Assembly: GCA_947467185.1 (NCBI GenBank)
Contig: CANIHR010000010.1
Coordinates: 1-42,831, forward strand
Length of the DNA: 42,831 nt
Source: Bryobacterales bacterium
GTDB taxonomy: Bacteria > Acidobacteriota > Terriglobia > Bryobacterales > Bryobacteraceae
Direction of reading: 5' to 3'
Made by a program: the position numbers and the translations under genes. Below, one piece after another: positions 16,662 to 25,448 of the stretch (its first letter is position 1; the number at the start of each line of letters is the position of its first letter). The notes under the pieces are model-generated. The model worked only from the letters and a program-made list of their open reading frames with translations, did no database searches and was not told where the DNA came from.

Positions 16662-17713
16662 ACGAATCACGGTCGGCTGAAACAATGCTGGCGGCGGTGC
16701 TCTACGGCAAAGAGCACGTTCAGGTAGAACGCATTCCGATCCCCACGGTGGGGCCAGACGATATCCTCGTCCGCGTGCGTGCGGCGCTGACGTGCGGCAC
16801 CGACATTAAAGTTTTCCTGCGCGGGTATCACGCGCGGATGATCGTTCCTCCCGCCCTGTTTGGCCATGAACTGGCGGGCGATGTGGTGGCGGTGGGTGAG
16901 CGCGTGAAGGGTTTTGAGATTGGGCAGCGGATTGTCGCGGCGAACTCGGCTCCCTGTCTGCGGTGCTTCTATTGCCGCCGTGGCCGCGTGAATCTCTGCG
17001 AAGATCTGCTGTTCAATAACGGTGCGTATGCGGAGTTTATTCGCATTCCATCCCGAATTGTCCGTCTCAACACGTACGTGATTCCGCCGCATCTGGATTA
17101 TCGGGATGCTGCCCTGGCCGAGCCGCTGGCTTGTGTGGTGAAGGGCGTGGAAGATACGGAAATGCGCCCGGGCGACACGGTTGTCGTTATCGGTGTGGGT
17201 CCGATTGGCTCTATGTTCATTCGCCTGGCCAAGATGCGCGGTGCGCGCGTGATCGCGGTTGGCCGTCGTCGTCTGAAGGAAGAAAAAGCTCTGCGGCTGG
17301 GTGCGGATCGTTTTGTGGCGACCGAAGATACCCAGAACCCGGTTGCCACGGTTCGCGAACTGACCGGTGGCCATGGCGCGGATATCGTGTTTGAAGCGGT
17401 GGGTAAGCCCGAGACCTGGAACTGGTCGGTGGAAATGCTGCGCCGCGGCGGTACGGTGAACTTCTTTGGCGGTCCTCCCACGGGAACCCGCGTGGAACTC
17501 GACACCAACCTGCTGCATTACTCGGAAATCACCTGCAAGGCGAGCTTCCACCACACTCCGGCGACCATGCGCGAAGCGCTCGATGTCATCGCGAGCGGTG
17601 GTATTACGGCGCGTGACTTTGTGGATGCCGAAGAGCCTCTCCAGAACATTTCGGCCGTGCTGTTCCGCCTGGCCGAAGGCGATCGTACTCTGAAGACCGC
17701 CATCATCCCGTAG
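16658..17713 (+). CDS. Zinc-dependent MDR dehydrogenase 2 within the hopanoid operon
   Basis: A 351-residue relative of the preceding gene with all zinc ligands: C46 (LTCGTD), H70-E71 (FGHE), the glutamate of LAEPLACVVKGVE, and the structural cluster C100, C103, C106 and C114. The dinucleotide loop is VIGVGPIGSMFIRLA. The TTG start at 16658 overlaps the previous stop (TTGA) and has AGGAG eight bases upstream; ATG at 16685 is an alternative. The gene pair probably arose by duplication, though the two have diverged widely. They may act on successive carbons or as a heteromer. A function in C35 hopanoid side-chain reduction is a hypothesis from context only. Confidence 0.9.
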   Translation: MNESRSAETMLAAVLYGKEHVQVERIPIPTVGPDDILVRVRAALTCGTDIKVFLRGYHARMIVPPALFGHELAGDVVAVGERVKGFEIGQRIVAANSAPCLRCFYCRRGRVNLCEDLLFNNGAYAEFIRIPSRIVRLNTYVIPPHLDYRDAALAEPLACVVKGVEDTEMRPGDTVVVIGVGPIGSMFIRLAKMRGARVIAVGRRRLKEEKALRLGADRFVATEDTQNPVATVRELTGGHGADIVFEAVGKPETWNWSVEMLRRGGTVNFFGGPPTGTRVELDTNLLHYSEITCKASFHHTPATMREALDVIASGGITARDFVDAEEPLQNISAVLFRLAEGDRTLKTAIIP

Positions 17714-17714
17714 G

Positions 17715-18638
17715 ATGTCTGCTCCTCTCGTTCCGGCTGACTTCGTCCGCGATGCGGAGGCGATGGGTCGCGTCTGGGGCCTGACCGAAGCCGAGCAATA
17801 CACGCACTGGCTGGCGACCGCCCACTACGAGAATTTCCACGTCGTCAGCTTCCTGTTGCCGAAGCATTTGCATCAGGATTTCTACAACGTCTATTCGTAT
17901 TGCCGCTGGGCGGACGATCTGGGTGATGAGCTGGGGGATACGGCGGAGAGTCTGCGGCTGCTGGCGTGGTGGCGCACGGAACTGGACCGCATGTATGAGG
18001 GCGGGGAAGCGATGCATCCGGTGTTTGTGGCACTGGCCGGGACGGCGAAGAAGTATGGCATCCCGAAGCAGCCTTTCGACGATCTGATTACCGCGTTTAT
18101 TCAGGACCAGACCGTGACCCGGTATGACGACTGGGCTGGAGTTCTGGGGTATTGCGTGAATTCGGCGAACCCTGTGGGGCGACTGGTGCTGTATCTGTGC
18201 GGGTATTCCGATTCCGAGCGGCAGCGGCTATCGGATGCGACCTGCACCGGGCTACAACTGGCGAATTTCTGGCAGGATGTGACGGTGGACCAGCATAAGG
18301 ACCGTGTGTATCTGCCGCTCGACCTGCTGGCGCGCCACAACTATACGGTGGAAGAGATGTTCGAGCACAAGTTCGATGGTCGGTTCCGGGCAGTGATGCA
18401 GGAAGCGGTGGAATACGCGCGGGGGTTCTTCCTGACGGGTCTGCCGCTGGTGAACATGGTGAACCGGCGCTTGTCGCTGGATCTGGATTTGTTCAGCCGG
18501 GGCGGGATGCTGGTGCTCGACAAAATTGAGCAACAGGGCTACGACGTGCTCTCGCGGCGTCCGAAGGTGACGAAGGGCGAGCGGGTGCGGTTGCTGATCA
18601 CATCGCTGGTGCGGACGGCGTTTGCGAAGGCCGCATGA
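17715..18638 (+). CDS. hpnC: Squalene-synthase-like HpnC (hydroxysqualene synthase)
   Basis: 307 residues of the trans-isoprenyl diphosphate head-to-head synthase family. HpnC converts presqualene diphosphate, made by HpnD, to hydroxysqualene. The first aspartate-rich motif is D67-D68-x-x-D71 in YCRWADDLGDELGD, and the second is in NFWQDVTVDQHKDRVYLP. The start, SFLLPKHLHQDFYNVY, is characteristic of HpnC rather than HpnD. It begins one base after the dehydrogenase stop and overlaps hpnD by four bases. Length is normal. Confidence 0.95.
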   Translation: MSAPLVPADFVRDAEAMGRVWGLTEAEQYTHWLATAHYENFHVVSFLLPKHLHQDFYNVYSYCRWADDLGDELGDTAESLRLLAWWRTELDRMYEGGEAMHPVFVALAGTAKKYGIPKQPFDDLITAFIQDQTVTRYDDWAGVLGYCVNSANPVGRLVLYLCGYSDSERQRLSDATCTGLQLANFWQDVTVDQHKDRVYLPLDLLARHNYTVEEMFEHKFDGRFRAVMQEAVEYARGFFLTGLPLVNMVNRRLSLDLDLFSRGGMLVLDKIEQQGYDVLSRRPKVTKGERVRLLITSLVRTAFAKAA

Positions 18639-19504
18639 CGGATTTGGAAGCCAGTTACGCACATTGCCGGGCGGTCGCGAAGTCGCGGGCCAAGAACTTC
18701 TATTACTCATTTGTGCTGCTGGACGATGACCGGCGGAATGCTATGTGCGCGATGTACGCGTTCATGCGTTATTGCGACGACCTGAGCGACGAAACCGGGG
18801 CCACCCGGGCTGCCATGGAGCAGTGGCGCGGGGCTTTGGATGAAGCTCTGGCGGGGAAGCCTCCGGCGGGGCCGATCTGGCCGGCCTTTCTGGATTCGGT
18901 GGCGCGGTACAAGATCCCGCATCAGTACTTCCACGACATGATCGATGGCGTGGCGTCGGATCTGGAGCCGGTGCGGATTCAGACGTTTGATGAGCTGTAT
19001 AAGTACTGCTATCGCGTGGCGTCGGTGGTGGGCCTGACCACGATCCATATCTTTGGGTTTTCGGGTGATGAGGCTCTGGTCCTGGCCGAGAAGTGTGGGA
19101 TTGCGTTCCAGTTGACCAACATCCTGCGGGACGTGAAGGAAGATGCCGAACTGGGTCGCCAGTATCTGCCGCAGGAAGACCTGGACCGGTTTGGTGTGAC
19201 CGCGGCGGAGCTTGCGGCGGGGTTACGCACCGAGCGGTTTGTCAGCCTGATGGAGTTTGAGATTGAGCGTGCGGAAGGGTATTACAAAGAGTCCGCGCCA
19301 CTTTTGGCGATGACGGCGCCGGAATCACAACCGTCCCTGTGGGCGATGATTGCGATTTATCACGGCTTGCTGGGCAAGGTGGCGGAGTGTCCGTCGGATG
19401 TACTGGTGCGGCGGGTGTCGGTGCCGGTTGCCGAGAAGCTTTGGATCGTTTTACGGGCCGGGGTTCCTGCGATGTCGCGCCACGCGATGGGCGCACGGAA
19501 GTAG
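18635..19504 (+). CDS. hpnD: Presqualene diphosphate synthase HpnD
   Basis: 289 residues. HpnD joins two farnesyl diphosphates to presqualene diphosphate. Motifs are KNFYYSFVLLDDDRRNAMCA near the start, aspartates D48, D49 and D52 in MRYCDDLSDE, and the second motif NILRDVKEDAELGRQYLP. The length is normal, so the C-terminal 47 residues, which overlap a convergent gene on the minus strand, are probably genuine. It is the last gene of the operon. In many bacteria hpnE follows; here it does not, and no terminator is visible after the stop. Confidence 0.95.
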   Translation: MTDLEASYAHCRAVAKSRAKNFYYSFVLLDDDRRNAMCAMYAFMRYCDDLSDETGATRAAMEQWRGALDEALAGKPPAGPIWPAFLDSVARYKIPHQYFHDMIDGVASDLEPVRIQTFDELYKYCYRVASVVGLTTIHIFGFSGDEALVLAEKCGIAFQLTNILRDVKEDAELGRQYLPQEDLDRFGVTAAELAAGLRTERFVSLMEFEIERAEGYYKESAPLLAMTAPESQPSLWAMIAIYHGLLGKVAECPSDVLVRRVSVPVAEKLWIVLRAGVPAMSRHAMGARK

Positions 19505-21060
19505 ACCGCCTTCGCCTCGCTGCCGTCGTTGCGGTAGACGCGGAAATTGACGTCCGTGGTCTTTGAGTTTGCTGCTATCTCGGTCGCGATATTCATAGAA
19601 ACCCATTGCCACTCGGGGCCTATCGTTTGGCGGTGGGGCTGGTTCACCGTGGTGCCCGTGTAGCTGGTCGAGGCGTCAGCGATTTCCACCCAGGCGGTAG
19701 CTGTTCCGGCATCGGTTTTCATCCAGATACCAGCGCCCACGAGGTGCCCCGAAGGTACGGCGACTTTACGGGAAACGGTGGTTGGCGCGGCAGCGTTGGA
19801 TGTCGCCGACAGCGTTACTCGCGAGGGGAGCTCGCTGGTGAACAGGCTGGCGGTACCGGGCGGGATTTCGGTATTGATTGGAGTGCCTGCGGTGTTCTGG
19901 AAAGCCAGGCTGGTATTGCCTTCAATGGAGAGCATTCCCGCGCCTTTCCCGATCCGGACGACGTTTGAGGTGAAGGCGTCGCCCAGCATCGGAGGCACGC
20001 CCGTATTGTGTGCGAAGTCGATATCGACCGTGTTTTCGAGGAAGGCCGCGCCTGCGGCACCCGACGAGTTGAAGAGCGTGTTCCGAACCGTTAGCCCACG
20101 CACAGGTCTGTCGTAGCTGCTGAATTCTCCACGCAGATCCCAGCCTTTCCCATCGTGCCCGTTGGCTTCGAAATAGGCGTTGTCGATGAGGATGCCGTGG
20201 GCGAGGCCTCGGTAATAAATGCCGTACTGGCGGTTGCTTTCGGCAATGGAACTGAAGTGGAACAGGATGCTGTCGTCGCCGATGTAAACACCGCCGATCT
20301 GGTTGCCGGAGTACTCGCCGCTGATCACCTGGGTGGCGTTGTTGTAGCCATCGCGGAGGTAGAGGCCCCAGCCACCGGAGCCGGCGGAATGGACGTTGGT
20401 GAACACGAAGCCGTAACTCTTGTTCAGCTCAATGTTCTTCTGGCGAAAACCGATGATGAAGATGTTCTCCAGCGTAGAACGTGCTGCATCTCCCGTAATG
20501 CCGCCGTTGAACTGCATCCCAATATTGGCCAGGCTCCGGCCATCCACGTAGAAATTGCGGAGGTGGAAGCCATAGGCACCTTCGGAGAAAAGGAGGGGTT
20601 TTGCCGCGTCGCCGGGCATCAGGCAACTGGAGAAACCGTCGCCTTCGACAATGGCTCCGGTGGGGATCAGCAGTTGGGTTACTTTGTAGCAACGGGGGCG
20701 TGGGGTGATGAAGACACGGGGTGGTGCTTTATAGCCGGAGCCGCCATCAAGGAGCCGAATTTCGGCCAGGCGGCAGTTGGCGTCAACCTGAGCGACTGCG
20801 CGGGCGTCGCCTTCAACGCGGATCTCGGGTGCCTTACAGTAGCGCTCGCCGGGTGCTTCCAGCTTTAGGCTGGTGACGACACCGTTGGTGAGGACGGGGG
20901 TGATCTTTGCTCCGGCCCCGAGCCGATCCCCCGGGATACGGAGGTGTCCTGCGTCCAGGTCGCGCTGGAAGGCGGCGGTGAAATCTGTCTGGCCGTCGTC
21001 GGGGATCAATTGTCCAAAAGCCGATGCGGCGAGCAAAGCCAGAATCAGGGGAAACTTCAT
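19360..21060 (-). CDS. Secreted right-handed beta-helix protein, 3' end antisense to hpnD
   Basis: A 566-residue exported protein (signal MKFPLILALLAASAFGQ). After an N-terminal region with DGGSGYKAPPRVFIT, residues of about 125-370 show irregular repeats typical of pectate-lyase-like beta-helices (ENIFIIGFRQKNIELNKS, VISGEYSGNQIGGVYIGDD, ILIDNAYFEANGHDG). A beta-sandwich of about 110 residues follows (AGIWMKTDAGTATAWVEIAD). The recognisable domain ends at AVYF near residue 519; the last 47 residues are encoded opposite hpnD and look like read-through sequence. It is coupled to the protease gene upstream by a four-base overlap. A polysaccharide-binding or polysaccharide-cleaving role is possible; catalytic residues are not identifiable. 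Confidence 0.78.
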   Translation of the reverse strand: MKFPLILALLAASAFGQLIPDDGQTDFTAAFQRDLDAGHLRIPGDRLGAGAKITPVLTNGVVTSLKLEAPGERYCKAPEIRVEGDARAVAQVDANCRLAEIRLLDGGSGYKAPPRVFITPRPRCYKVTQLLIPTGAIVEGDGFSSCLMPGDAAKPLLFSEGAYGFHLRNFYVDGRSLANIGMQFNGGITGDAARSTLENIFIIGFRQKNIELNKSYGFVFTNVHSAGSGGWGLYLRDGYNNATQVISGEYSGNQIGGVYIGDDSILFHFSSIAESNRQYGIYYRGLAHGILIDNAYFEANGHDGKGWDLRGEFSSYDRPVRGLTVRNTLFNSSGAAGAAFLENTVDIDFAHNTGVPPMLGDAFTSNVVRIGKGAGMLSIEGNTSLAFQNTAGTPINTEIPPGTASLFTSELPSRVTLSATSNAAAPTTVSRKVAVPSGHLVGAGIWMKTDAGTATAWVEIADASTSYTGTTVNQPHRQTIGPEWQWVSMNIATEIAANSKTTDVNFRVYRNDGSEAKAVYFRAPIAWRDIAGTPARKTIQSFSATGTDTRRTSTSDGHSATLPSKP

Positions 21061-23624
21061 TTCAGAGTGACCGGCAGAGACGAGAGGGAATTTGTTCCCA
21101 GAAAGCGGAGAGCGACGGGTGCAATCTTCGTGGTGGACGTGCAGTCGAAAGTCCCCCGGAGGCCACTGATGGCCGGGAACTGGTAGTCCGCCCAGTGCCC
21201 CAGAGGACTCAGTTGGGGCACCGTCAGGGCGTTGGCAACCAGGCCTCCGGCGGCATTCCGCGCGATGCAGGTGACTTTCGCGGGGTTGGTCGCGTCGAGG
21301 TTGGCGATGGCGAAACCGGTATATATCTGGGTTGTACCGAACTTCGTGGCATCGAACGGCACAATGAAACCGAAGCTGCCGGTGGTGGAGGGAATGGAGG
21401 CTTCGTAGTAGTTGTTGTCTGGCGCATGATTACGAAACAGTTCCTGCACGGTGACGGCCGGGGTGGTGGTTCGGAACTGCGCAGAGCCGGAGTAGATCGC
21501 GGCGGCATTGGTCCCGACCTCGTAGTATTTTGCTCCGTTGGCTGGAATCGTGTCGGCTAACTGGCTCACCGTGCCGACACCCGTGATGGGTACCGCCAGC
21601 AGTTTGCCGTTATCGTCATAGAACGAGAACTGAAACTGCCCGGTGGCGGAACTACTGTTCAGAACGTAGAAACCGCTGATGAGGGGGCCGCCCGCCGCAA
21701 AATGCGGGATGGACACGCTGCTGGTGTAGGTGGGGCCCGCCGGGGCGATGATGGCGAAGCTAACCGGGCTGGAGGTGCCGGTCGGGTTGATGACGTAGAT
21801 CTGCGCGGTGCCTGCAGTGGTGAGCAGGCTGGCCGGAATGATGGCACTCAGCGACGTCGCGCTGACGTATGTTGTCGTGAGCGAAGTAGGCGCGACGCCC
21901 GGCAGACCGAAGGACACGACCGAACCCTGCACGAAGCCGCTGCCACTGATCGAGATAGTGCTTTGGGCACTAAGTGCGGGAAGGCCGGATGGGAAGACAG
22001 AGGTCAGAATCGGGGTTCCGGTGCCGATTGTGACAGCTTTGTAGGTGTAATCGAAGTTGTACCAGCCAATGGATAAGTGGGTGTACAGCCGGACATAGAC
22101 GGTGGAGCCGTTGGTGGGCATGCCAGCCAGCGTGACGGACGTCGAGAGGCCGTTGTTCTTGTATCCAAGGTTGTACGAACCCGCCGAACTGCCGACGTAG
22201 ATCACGTATTCGGTGGCATCGGGACTGGCGTTCCAGGTGAAGGTCGCGGCAGCGCTGGTCAGGGTACCGGACGGCGTGGGCGCGGAGATTTTGGAGATCA
22301 CCTCACCCCCTGCCGCGGTTTCGAACCAGGGCTGTAGCGCACTGTAACCGCTGCCCAGTCTGCCGTAGCCCGAAAGACTTCCGCACTGGCTGCCGTCCAC
22401 CTGGCCATTGCCGTAAGTAAGCGTTCCACGCAGGTAACCGGACTCAAAGAGGCCCGAACCGGAAGAGCCGCCGCCGGAGGCACCCGCGGTCCAGTTGACA
22501 CGATAGTATTCCGAACCCGGAGCAACTCCCAGATCGGTCACAGTGACCGTGGCATCGGAGATTCGGTTGCCGTTGCTGATTTTGAGGGGCAGGCCGTCCG
22601 GGTGGTGCAGCCCGCCGACGGTGGCTCCCACGGAAAAATCAGCCGTGGACCAGCCCATCAGAACCCAGGAACTGCCCGCCGGAAAATCTCCCAGCAGGAT
22701 CAGGCTGTGGTCACCGCTGCCGATCGGCGTATGGGCAAGCAGTTGCTGGGCGCGGACCTGATAGGTGGGGGCCCGTTCTGTTCCGCCACAAGTGGTGTAC
22801 CAGTCGTTCTGCACGGCGATGACGGTGCGGGCCGTTACATCGTCAGAAACGCAGTGGTTGGCGGTGAGCAGGAGCGGTTTCGGCGCCAGAGAGGCATCGG
22901 AGAGCCGGGGATTCACGAGGGTTCCCGAGCACACATAACTCAGGCCGTTGTGGATAAAGCTGAGTTGCGCCATCGCGCTGCCGGTGGTGTACGTGCTGCA
23001 GGCATAGTCGATATAGCAGGAATAGTCGCCGGGTGCGACCTGGGGTGACAGGGCCAGGGTCTGGTTGATGGTATCGATCTCGAAGGGTGGCTGGGTTGCG
23101 GCGCCGGTGTTGTCGGTTTCCCATTCCACCATGGCTGAATTGGCGTGGATGAGGGGCGACCAGAACTCGCCATCACCAAACGGGCCGTCTTTCGTGAAAC
23201 GGAAGGTCTGCGTCAGGTTGTCAGGGTTGGTAACGTAGACAGCCCCGTCGCCCACATGGAAGTTCAGGAAATGGACGCGGACAATCTTCGCCTCGGCGGT
23301 TTGCAGGAGGAGTCGCCAGACGCGGCGGTTTCCGGATCGGGAACTCCATTCACCTCGCTGGAGGGTGCGGGGAGCCAGTTGTCGGCTGAGGCCAACGCTG
23401 CGGAGGCGACCTTCCACCTTCGGCTTCTTCGCTTCAGCGGTCAGTGCATCAAACTGAACGGGCGAGGGTCGATCCAGCTGAAAACGCAGAGAGGGCGACG
23501 AAAACACCTCTGTCTCGGGAGCGGATGAGGTTCCGACCAGGGGCGTGTTGGAGTGGTTATCCTGCGCCAACAGCGCAAAAGCCGGGATCAGAAGAAGCAG
23601 GGATGCACATGTGGCTCGACGCAT
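21057..23624 (-). CDS. Secreted trypsin-like serine protease with FN3/IPT-like domains
   Basis: 855 residues with signal peptide and an N-terminal prodomain of about 190 residues. The protease domain resembles lysyl endopeptidase-type S1 enzymes: H257 in LLLTANHC, D305 in GSGDHSLILLGDF and S388 in GGSSGSGLFESG form a plausible triad, and several cysteines (YSCYIDYACS, YVCSGTL) suggest disulfides. Then come a fibronectin-III-like segment (about 440-535), an IPT/TIG domain (about 540-625, VFPSGLPALSAQSTISISGSGF), and a C-terminal beta-rich domain of about 220 residues. It follows the cytochrome c gene by 30 bases and overlaps the beta-helix gene. It is probably an extracellular or surface protease. 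Confidence 0.85.
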   Translation of the reverse strand: MRRATCASLLLLIPAFALLAQDNHSNTPLVGTSSAPETEVFSSPSLRFQLDRPSPVQFDALTAEAKKPKVEGRLRSVGLSRQLAPRTLQRGEWSSRSGNRRVWRLLLQTAEAKIVRVHFLNFHVGDGAVYVTNPDNLTQTFRFTKDGPFGDGEFWSPLIHANSAMVEWETDNTGAATQPPFEIDTINQTLALSPQVAPGDYSCYIDYACSTYTTGSAMAQLSFIHNGLSYVCSGTLVNPRLSDASLAPKPLLLTANHCVSDDVTARTVIAVQNDWYTTCGGTERAPTYQVRAQQLLAHTPIGSGDHSLILLGDFPAGSSWVLMGWSTADFSVGATVGGLHHPDGLPLKISNGNRISDATVTVTDLGVAPGSEYYRVNWTAGASGGGSSGSGLFESGYLRGTLTYGNGQVDGSQCGSLSGYGRLGSGYSALQPWFETAAGGEVISKISAPTPSGTLTSAAATFTWNASPDATEYVIYVGSSAGSYNLGYKNNGLSTSVTLAGMPTNGSTVYVRLYTHLSIGWYNFDYTYKAVTIGTGTPILTSVFPSGLPALSAQSTISISGSGFVQGSVVSFGLPGVAPTSLTTTYVSATSLSAIIPASLLTTAGTAQIYVINPTGTSSPVSFAIIAPAGPTYTSSVSIPHFAAGGPLISGFYVLNSSSATGQFQFSFYDDNGKLLAVPITGVGTVSQLADTIPANGAKYYEVGTNAAAIYSGSAQFRTTTPAVTVQELFRNHAPDNNYYEASIPSTTGSFGFIVPFDATKFGTTQIYTGFAIANLDATNPAKVTCIARNAAGGLVANALTVPQLSPLGHWADYQFPAISGLRGTFDCTSTTKIAPVALRFLGTNSLSSLPVTLK

Positions 23625-23654
23625 GAGGGTTCTCTGATGTTACCGGGTTTCCGG

Positions 23655-23969
23655 TCAGAGCGTCATGGCGTAGGCGACGATAGCATCTTTTTCTTCTTTG
23701 GTGAGGAGGTCGCGGAAGACGGGCATGCCGTTGCCGCCATCATTCACCTTCAGGAGGATGTTCTCGCGGGTGGCTGCCCTGCCGATGGCGTCGGGCATTG
23801 TACCGTTCTTCAGGCCCTTCAGCGAGGGGCCGAGTTTGCGCTCGTCCGTCGTCGTTGCGTGGCAGAAGCTGCACTTCTTTTCGAACAGGGCTTTCCCGTC
23901 CTGAGCCGACGCGATGGCGACGGCAATTGAAAAAACGAACCCAAGGCGCATCATTCCAGTGCCAATCAT
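23655..23969 (-). CDS. Small exported class I cytochrome c
   Basis: 104 residues with a signal segment (LGFVFSIAVAIASAQ), one haem-binding motif CSFCH at residues 33-37, and a likely axial methionine M82 in GNGMPVFRDLLT. The C-terminal helix KEEKDAIVAYAMTL is typical of mono-haem class I cytochromes. The first ATG at 23969 overlaps the DUF1501 stop (ATGA); an internal ATG at 23951 (MRLGFVF) would give a cleaner signal peptide. In an operon with a PSD1 cytochrome-domain protein it may be the mobile electron carrier for that system. Confidence 0.88.
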   Translation of the reverse strand: MIGTGMMRLGFVFSIAVAIASAQDGKALFEKKCSFCHATTTDERKLGPSLKGLKNGTMPDAIGRAATRENILLKVNDGGNGMPVFRDLLTKEEKDAIVAYAMTL

Positions 23970-25432
23970 GCAAGCATCGACTTGATGACGGAGCCAGCCG
24001 TGTCGGTCAGGCGGAAGGCGCGTCCCTGGAATGTGTAGGTCAGTTTGGTGTGCTCCACCCCCATCAGATGGAGCAAGGTGGCGTGGAGGTCATGGACATC
24101 GATAGGTTCGCCCGTACGGGAGAAGCCGAGATCGTCGGTGTCGCCGATCTTTGTGCCCGGCTTAATGCCGGCACCGGCCCAGAGCATGGTGAAAGCGTCG
24201 ATGTGATGATTACGGCCCACTTTACCGGCGTCGCGGGCTTCGCTCATTGGCGTGCGGCCGAATTCGCCGCCCCAGATGACGAGAGTGTTGTCGAGCAGGC
24301 CTCGTCGCTTCAGGTCTTTAATAAGCGCAGCGCTGGGCTTATCGACTTCTTTGGTGACCTGGTCGAGGGGCTCGCCGATATCGGCATGGTGGTCCCAGTC
24401 GGCGTGATAAAGCTGCACGAAACGGACGCCGCGCTCGACTAGCCGCGCCGCGAGAAGGCAGTTGTTCGCGAACGATGCCTTGCCCGGTTCCACGCCATAC
24501 ATGTCAAGCGTCTCTTTGCTTTCTTTCGAGAAGTCGATCAGGTCGGGGCCGGAAGTCTGCATCCGGTAGGCCATTTCGTAGGCCGCGATACGGGTGTTGA
24601 TTTCATCGTCGCCGGTAGCTTCCAGCTTGAGCCGGTTCAGGTCGCGAACGGCGGCTAGCGTCTGTTCCTGCGTGCCGTGCGGGATGCCGCGCGGGGTGGA
24701 CAGGTCCAGGATAGGGTCGCCTCCCGAGCGGAAGGGAACGCCCTGATAGGCCGTCGGGAGGAAGCCGCTCGACCATAAAGCTGCGCCACCACGGGGACCA
24801 CGAGGACCGGACTGCAGCACCACGAAGCCGGGCAGATCCGCTGATTCCGAACCGATGCCGTAGGTGACCCAGGAACCGATGGAAGGCCGTCCGAACCGGA
24901 TGGAGCCGGTATTCATGTAGCACTTGGCCGGCGCGTGGTTGAAGTTCTCGGCGGAGATGCCGTGGATCATGGTGAGGTCATCGGCGACGCCCGCCATGTG
25001 GGGCATCAGCGAGGAGAACCAGAATCCCGATTTGCCGTACTGTTTGAACTCGCGATTGCTGCCGAGAAGGCGCGGCGGATTCTTCGCGAACGTGTCCATG
25101 AAGGCGAAGCGCTTGCCCTTGATCAGCTCATCGGGGGCGACGGTGCCGGTGAACTGCTTCAGCTTCGGCTTGTAGTCGAACAGGTCCAACTGGCTGGGAG
25201 CACCGGCCATGAACAGGAAGATAACGTTCTTGACCTTGGCCGGGAAGTGCGGCGGCTTCGGGGCCATCGGGTTCAGGGGCTTGTCGGAGGTTGTGGCACC
25301 GGAGAGTTTGCCACCGGCGAGCAACGCTGCCAGCGCCGCTTTTCCCACGCCCATGCCACAGCGTTCGAAGAAGTGGCGGCGGGTCTGCTGCAACAGGATC
25401 TGGTCGTCCAGATTAAAGTCGTCGAGGTTCAT
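23966..25432 (-). CDS. Tat-exported DUF1501 protein (pair A)
   Basis: 488 residues. A twin-arginine signal is seen at residues 18-19 (QTRRHFFERCGMGVGKAAL). The body is the DUF1501 domain, a distant relative of the alkaline phosphatase/sulfatase superfamily. Characteristic stretches are VIFLFMAGAPSQLDLFDYKP, VERGVRFVQLYHADWDHHAD, LVIWGGEFGRTPMSEARD and GRNHHIDAFTMLWAGAGIK, containing metal-ligand-like Asp and His residues. The activity of DUF1501 proteins is not established to my knowledge. It begins 16 bases after the PSD1/DUF1553 gene; such pairs recur in Planctomycetota and Acidobacteriota. Confidence 0.9.
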   Translation of the reverse strand: MNLDDFNLDDQILLQQTRRHFFERCGMGVGKAALAALLAGGKLSGATTSDKPLNPMAPKPPHFPAKVKNVIFLFMAGAPSQLDLFDYKPKLKQFTGTVAPDELIKGKRFAFMDTFAKNPPRLLGSNREFKQYGKSGFWFSSLMPHMAGVADDLTMIHGISAENFNHAPAKCYMNTGSIRFGRPSIGSWVTYGIGSESADLPGFVVLQSGPRGPRGGAALWSSGFLPTAYQGVPFRSGGDPILDLSTPRGIPHGTQEQTLAAVRDLNRLKLEATGDDEINTRIAAYEMAYRMQTSGPDLIDFSKESKETLDMYGVEPGKASFANNCLLAARLVERGVRFVQLYHADWDHHADIGEPLDQVTKEVDKPSAALIKDLKRRGLLDNTLVIWGGEFGRTPMSEARDAGKVGRNHHIDAFTMLWAGAGIKPGTKIGDTDDLGFSRTGEPIDVHDLHATLLHLMGVEHTKLTYTFQGRAFRLTDTAGSVIKSMLA

Positions 25433-25448
25433 ATTCGCTTTGCTCCCG

